From the NCBI RefSeq assembly GCF_000004075.3, contig NC_026657.2, positions 8,804,001 to 8,868,000 of the forward strand: 64,000 nucleotides of DNA. Direction: 5' to 3'. This document shows, in pieces, positions 52,276 to 64,000 of the stretch. The position numbers were made by a program, and so were the translations under genes. A model generated the notes under the pieces. The model ran no database searches, was not told where the DNA came from, and worked only from the letters and a program-made list of their open reading frames with translations. The DNA comes from Cucumis sativus. Lineage: Eukaryota; Streptophyta; Magnoliopsida; Cucurbitales; Cucurbitaceae. Each line of letters starts with the position of its first letter. Position 1 is the first letter of the stretch.

Positions 52276-55200
52276 CTAACGAGCATCCTTGGACAGAAGA
52301 TTGACACCTCCTTCAACTTTCTTAGCATTGCAAAGTTCGTCAACACAATCACCCCTCTCAAATACAGCTGCCGCCCCCATTCCCGTGCCTACAACAATGT
52401 TGCGGTTTTCAAGTCCCAAATATTTATTTATCAACCATGGTGTCGTGGAATATTAACTCCGAAAATGCTAAAGAGATAGAGGCAGAGGGAGAGAGAGTGT
52501 ACCTATGCACATTGATATGACTCCAAAACGACAATCTTTGCCACGGCGTTTCATCTCATGCAACAATGTAGCGACACAGCGGGCGCCTATGGTAGAAGCA
52601 AATTAATGAGCATACGCTAAAAGAATCATCATTTAAATGATGGAAGGATATCAAGGTAGATCTTGTGACAATGTAATGCCAATTTTTGTTATTGGTTAGA
52701 GTCGTCTCCCTACCATATGAGCATCATCACTTGCTAGAATGATCCAATTGCGATTGAAGAAAATAAAAGAGAAACATATCTTCCAACTCATCACGATCTT
52801 ATATTTGAAGCGTTGGTTCGTAGAAATTATTTGTGTTTGAAACATACCTGTTGCACCCAATGGGTGTCCAATGGCGATTGCTCCCCCATTGACATTAATC
52901 TTTTCTGGATCTAGCCCCAACTTGTTACGACAATAAACAAATTGGGATGCAAATGCCTGTAGGTTAAAGGTTGTGCGTTAAGTAAGCCAATATGCACTGA
53001 ATAGGTTTGAACTTCAAGCCTTAATAGTGATGGAAACATAACGTACCTCATTTATCTCAAAAAGATCAATATCGTTCAGTTCAAGTCCAGCAGCCTTGAC
53101 AGCAGCTGGAATTGCTACAGCCGGGCCAACACCCATGATAGCAGGATCCACACCCACAGCAGAAAAGGTCCTGCAAACCAACAACAGCAAATGTTGAGAA
53201 AAGAAAGTACTTCGTGGTCAAGAAATCCCAAATTCAAATGGTCATTGTTATCACCCTCAAATAGTTCAAAAATCTTTATTTGTGGGAAGCCCGTAATCAG
53301 TACCCAAAAGAAAGCATTTATTTTGCCAAACTATGCTTAATCTTCCTCAATGTTTCGTGAAGGAGTGCATCTCGAGAGAAATTATGGACAATGGAAAGCA
53401 TGCTGCACTACTCTATGCACAAGACAGTATTGAAATAATAGTAGAGACAAAATGGGGAAAAAGAAGTTTTTGAGTATCTAAGACGATTTCCATGCAACTA
53501 GTAAAATTACTCGTGATGTTAGTAAAAATAAGTCTCGAGATTCATACCTGAAAACACCAAGAATGGGGAGCCCTTTTCGCATTGCAACACTTCTCTTCAT
53601 GAGGAGAACAGCTCCAGCACCATCACTCACCTGGCTGGAATTACCTACACAATACCAAAACCAGAGGATCATTCATTAGTCTCTGCCTCATCACCAAAAA
53701 TAGCAGAGCATTTCCTTACTGATCAATTCAAATAGAATCAAACATCATTATACCTGCAGTGGTAGTCCCATCTTTCTTAAACACAGCCTTCAATTTCCCC
53801 AGATCTGCTTGAGTTGTGTTAGGCCGAATCCCATCATCCACAGAGATTGTAACCGGTTTTTCTTGACCAGTTTTAGGGTCAATAATCTGTTTGAAATAAA
53901 AAGATTAAAACCCTAGCAACATTTGCCTTACCTATTATTAAGGCAATATGTGAAAAACTACTCTAAATAAGAAGATTACGCAGTTTCGAATCTTACTATT
54001 TACCTTAGTAGAAACTGGGATAATTTCATCCTTAAATTTTCCACTAGCAGTGGCAGCTGCAGCCTTCCGGTGAGACTCAATCTAGACACACAATGAAGGA
54101 TTTCAGAACAAAATATACATCTAAGAGCCATGAACAAGAACTAAGATCTATTGTACTTACAGCAGCCTGATCCTGCTTCTCCCTTGACACCCCAAAACGC
54201 TGGGCAACATTTTCTGAGGTTACACCCATTGGAAGAAGGCAGTTCTGTGCATTTTCTATTGATTTCACCTGTCATTTTTAAGAAGAGATTCAAATCTTTT
54301 AAGATTCCAGCTTGATGTACACTTGAAGGACAATCTGGAACTGAAATCAGATTCAATGCAACAAATATAATTAGAGCAAGGGAAAGAGAGTACTCTTGGG
54401 TTGACAGATCCTTCCCAAGCCATTGGATTAGTAGTCATAGACTCCAACCCAGCTCCAATTCCTTAAAAACGAGTAATAAAAAGAATAAGTTTACGTACTA
54501 AACAAGGGAGTTATAGAACTTCATTCAACTTTTCCATTATTTGCTTACCAATATCATAAAACCCTGCTCTTATAGCTGCAGCTACATCAGCAACGGCCTG
54601 CAGCCCCGACGAACATTGCCTATTAACAGTTCTAACGGGCACAGTTTCTGCGACAAAAACCATCTTATGCATTGATAATGTAAAGAAGAAGACATAGACA
54701 AACATGAACAATTCTTCTTGGGAAAATATATACCAGGGAAGCCGGCATAGAAAGCCGCCATCCTACATTCACTAGCTCTCTGAGAGCCTGGTGCAAGTAC
54801 AGAACCAACAACAATATCCCCAACTTCACTTGGATTCAAATTAGTTTTCTCTATCAATGCCTGTAACAAATCATCATGATCATCAAACTTCAGTGATGAT
54901 TACTAAATCTAAAGCAACAAAAACGATGAAACACGAAAGCATGGTTTTACTTGTATTCGGTTTAACCTATTACGTTGAATGCATAAAGAGAAAAAGCCAA
55001 AAAAGCCAAAAAAAAAAAACCTTCAAAACAGGGGCGAGCAGATCATCGGGATAAGTATCCTTGAAGCCACCACGCTTCGATTTGCAAATGGCAGTACGGT
55101 ACGCTCTAAGAGAAAGAAAACATAGATTTCACAAATACAACTTAACAAACAACGTTGAATAACCTCAGACAGCAAAGTGCATGCAAGAACGAAGCAACTT

Positions 55201-55462
55201 ACGCAACAATCACGACATCATCTCCAAACACCGATGTCCTTTGATACGAAGCACTATCCCCAGCTGCACAAACCGATGCCTAACAACAAAAGAAAAGAAA
55301 AACCAAACCAAACACCATCAATAACAATTCAAAGAGCGGAACCTCAATTGAATAAAGAGAATAAAGAAAACTTACAGAGAGCGAAGATTCATTTGTGTAA
55401 GCGGAAGAAGAAGGCCGGAGATGATGTAGCAAAATGCTCTGCCTGTTGATCGCCTTCTCCAT
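52276..55462 (-). CDS. KAT2: 3-ketoacyl-CoA thiolase, peroxisomal (KAT2/PED1-like)
   Basis: Last step of peroxisomal beta-oxidation: cleaves 3-ketoacyl-CoA with CoA to acetyl-CoA and a shortened acyl-CoA, used for oil mobilisation and jasmonate synthesis. Fourteen exons: 55376-55462, 55203-55279, 55021-55105, 54734-54860, 54549-54647, 54394-54461, 54161-54268, 54004-54081, 53754-53886, 53548-53644, 53047-53170, 52848-52956, 52503-52586, 52276-52388; 462 residues, the same as Arabidopsis KAT2. The N-terminus [15 protein letters not shown] contains the PTS2 signal RQ-x5-HL. Catalytic elements: nucleophile Cys near 137 in [15 protein letters not shown], His near 392 in [13 protein letters not shown], and Cys near 424 in CIGTGMGAA. 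Every junction is GT-AG and in phase, and no key residue is missing. Confidence 0.97.
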
Positions 55463-56908
55463 GAGGTGTGAAGTTGTGGGAGGAATGAGATTGGCCGGAA
55501 AAGAAAATGAAATGGGAATCAGCGGCCATTTTCAGGTAAATATATGGATCGGAAGAGGCGGTTTGCTTGGGAATGCGTGCCGTCTCAGGATAAAAGATAG
55601 CTACGGGAATTTCTAGAATAACGACGCCATTATCGCTTATCTTTCCGTATGATTAAGATCATTGCATCACATGTGGACAAATGTAACAAAAATAGCCCAA
55701 ATTTCAATAGTATTTCTAACAAATATGTGACTTTTACATCTGTCTCATTTTCTAGGCGTTTTTCGAGGGTGTAACATAGTTGCACGTTTAGTAGCCACAA
55801 ATAACAGTTTCTCATGCTTGGATTCTTTTCTTTCTCTACTTTGGAGTATTCTATGGTTTTAAGGGAAAAAAAAACTAAATATGTAATTTCAATATTGTCA
55901 AAATCTATAAACTTAGTTTGTTTTGAAGTAATTTATTACTTGAACTGAGGTCATTTATAAATAGGCAAACATATAAAGATATTCGACATTCTAAAATTTC
56001 TTCATTTTAGGTATTTTTGTTGAGGTGTCATTTACTTTAAAAGCTCACATATACATGACGATAGTAGTTTTTACGAATTACAATAGATTCTCGACGAGTT
56101 CTAACACTAAAGAAGTGATACAAACATTGACAAAGAAAATAAAAAAAACTAGAATTCACTATATAGGAGTGAAAATTTGAAAACTGGTTGGTTTTTGTTA
56201 TAAATAAAAAGTTGGAAGGAAGCCTGTTCGAAAGCTCTTCCATGAACAAAATATGATTGAGAATTTTATATGTAAGCAAAATATATATATATATATATAT
56301 AATATATTTGTGATAGAGAAAGAGAAGTCTAAACTTAAAATTAGACTCAAAATGTTTGCTATGTACTCGTGGATATTTAGACTCTACTATATAAATTGAA
56401 AGAGTCCATGCTATTGGAAAGACAGTGTATATTCATGGATATGATTTGTGTTTCAAAGGACAAGCATAAGCATTAATTAACGAAATAACTAATATATTTA
56501 GTTTTATATTTGCTTAGTAGTTAATTTAGATTAATCGGTATTTTAAAATTAGTTAGTCAATTGTTCTTCTTGAGAGTGGTAATAGTAAGCTTTTGAATAT
56601 CATTTTAATACAAAACTTGCGTTCTTTCGTCATTTGGGATGGATTTCTCTTGTTTGATCATGAACTTGGCCTAATTTCGTATTAAACACACATGAACAGG
56701 GCGGTGGAAATATGAGATTTTGGCATTACAATTAACAATATCTACACATTTTTGAAGTTATATCAAGTCATAAAAGTTAGATCTTTGGCTTGGTTCAGCT
56801 TATTGAACAAGGCCAAATTACAAAGAATATCTTAAGCTTTGAGGTCTTTTCCTTTCCTCTTTTCTAATTTCAAAGGGATGGTGACTTACTGGAGGATGTT
56901 GTGTTCTT
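55463..56908. other. thiolase promoter side and Raf-like kinase 3' flank
   Basis: No gene seen. A GC-richer stretch to about 55620 is the thiolase leader or core promoter. The rest is AT-rich, with a TA run at 56282-56300 and the 3' UTR of the kinase at the right end. Confidence 0.5.
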
Positions 56909-62335
<5,427 letters not shown>

Positions 62336-64000
62336 GATCTCAGAGACACAGATTGTTCAACACATGAACAATTTCACCCCCTTTAAGCTATCTTCTCCAT
62401 TCTTCTTCAAAACATTTTTAAAAAAAAACCCTACAAATTCCCTAATTCCACACTCGAAATCCCCAAATAACCTATTTTAGATTCTCGTTTCGTTTCTCCT
62501 AAATTTACAAAAACACTCCCACTCAAATATCCATTCGTTTCTCAACAACATTTGGAATATACAAAATAAATATATAAATAAATAAATAAGCTAAAACTGT
62601 TGAAATGTACCTAAGATTCTTCAAACAAGGCGATCTCCTAAAAGAATTCCAGCGCTCCCATTAATTAATCAACTGTAGAATGAAGATACAGAGAATCAAA
62701 TATGGAAAATGGTCAAGAACTCATTGAAGATAATGATGATCATGTTCCATGAGAGCGTGGTGGTGGTGATGGGGTGAAGAATTTTAACCCTAAACTAGAA
62801 AGGATTGAGGAGAAATTCAAAAATTGGAGGTGGGTGTTGGGAATTTGTGAAGGTTGGAATTGAAACGGAAAAAAGACGGGAAAATGAGAGAGAGGGAAAG
62901 AACGGAGTTGTAGGAGAAGAACAATGGTCAGAATAACGCGGCAAAATCACAGGGACGGAACTTCCCAAACCGCCAAAAAAAACTAATTTATGAATTTCTC
63001 CCTTTTTTCAACTCAACCCCCCCTATTGTTTCATAAAAATAAAAAAAATTGTTTTTGATATTTCATAACAAAAAAAATTCGTTTCTCAAATTTTAGATTT
63101 TGTTTAAGAAACATCTCTCTTCTATTCGATTTAGATTTGCAATATGAACTTTGACCTTTCATAAATGTTCCAAATAACTAAAGTTATAACAAGCTTCAAA
63201 TAGACGTAGAATAGTATAGTAATGCTAGAATTTTAATTTTTGTTCTTAGTCGCAGTTAGGTCTTGATATTTATCAAATATTTTAATAGACTTTTACTTCC
63301 CATTAGCTTTTCTAAGTTAAATTAAAACTTTTTTATTATTTAACTTAAATGTTTTAGACTTACAATAATTTAAATAATTTGAAAAGGATAAATTTAGATT
63401 TTTTTTCTTTTTTTTTTTTTTGTCAAATAAGTAGTTATTTTGAGTTTAAAATAATTATCAAATTGAGTCTAAATTATAAACATTGTTGAATAAAATAATC
63501 ATATAATTTTCTTCAAGTCCAACCAAAGATTTCAATTTCTAATATTTTGGTGAAAATTTTGAGTTAGTCTTGTACAACTATACATATCATGATATCATAT
63601 TTAATAATAACAATAAGCCAAACATTATTTTAGTTTTAATTTTATGATATCAAATGTGTATCAAATCAAAATTATGAAACGTGGAATTGGCAGTAGCCCG
63701 TACGTGCTTCCCACCCAATTTATATAATTATATTGTATGATCACAATTTCTTTTCTTCTGCTTCAAATAAATTTAGATCCAAAGTTTTCTTCGATGGTGA
63801 AGTTTGATAAATGTATAAATTTCATAATAATGTAAAATAATCAGTCTCTAAATTATACTTTTATTCGAGCCTTGTCAAAACGTGGGTGTAACATATTTAA
63901 TAAAATAAAAACATTTTCGTATTGATAATTATTTAATTCAAAATATACTTTTTATCAATATATAGTTTAAAAACTTTTTGTCGTCATTCGTCAATATCCA
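62336..64000. other. Raf-like kinase 5' leader/promoter and AT-rich flank
   Basis: Minus-strand leader sequence probably extends to about 62950. A good donor (CTTAG followed by GTACATTT, at 62610) suggests a leader intron whose acceptor I cannot fix between 62341 and 62400. From 63000 to the end the DNA is AT-rich with no gene recognised. Confidence 0.45.

Overview
This is a stretch of nuclear genome from a flowering plant, almost certainly a eudicot. The genes have many short GT-AG introns and AT-rich intergenic sequence. Every recognisable product is a plant protein: a chloroplast-type dihydroxy-acid dehydratase, a PTS2 peroxisomal thiolase, an AP2/ERF factor, a PB1-Raf kinase and a VAMP72-type longin SNARE. 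The noncoding DNA holds palindromic elements built on CTATCAnTGATAG-like words and a repeat reading GTGGAGAACCACACCCC. I recall both as abundant in Cucurbitaceae, so a cucurbit (Cucumis or a relative) is my best guess; that is inference from memory.

Layout, left to right. 1-8562 (-): CTF18, the large subunit of the cohesion clamp loader; its 3' end lies outside the window. 10754-13604 (+): VAMP721/722-like R-SNARE. 15314-18148 (-): SDI1/MS5-like TPR protein, with a perfect 270-bp tandem duplication in intron 2. 21175-23925 (-): ankyrin-repeat protein with an ANKRD13-type GPCR-chaperone region and an intron in its 5' leader. 25.1-32.9 kb: gene-poor AT-rich DNA with a degenerate minisatellite, TA microsatellites and a decayed RNase H relic. 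32919-38872 (+): chloroplast DHAD. 40664-47651 (+): RING-H2 protein, with a Tourist-like MITE in intron 1. 49781-50275 (+): short group VI-L-type ERF. 52276-55462 (-): KAT2-like peroxisomal 3-ketoacyl-CoA thiolase. 56909-62335 (-): PB1-Raf-like kinase (MAPKKK).

I built the exon models by reading splice sites and joining frames by hand. Phases and total lengths are consistent for every gene: 219, 298, 651, 620, 803, 164, 462 and 1162 residues for the complete ones, and 763 codons of CTF18. The genes serve unrelated housekeeping, stress and metabolic roles; I see no operon-like or biosynthetic cluster logic.

I found no convincing previously undescribed system. The most notable non-gene observations are the exact 270-bp duplication, two opposite-orientation copies of a palindromic MITE-like family, a Tourist-like MITE with intact TTA target-site duplication, a 61-bp degenerate minisatellite, and upstream ORFs overlapping two start codons.
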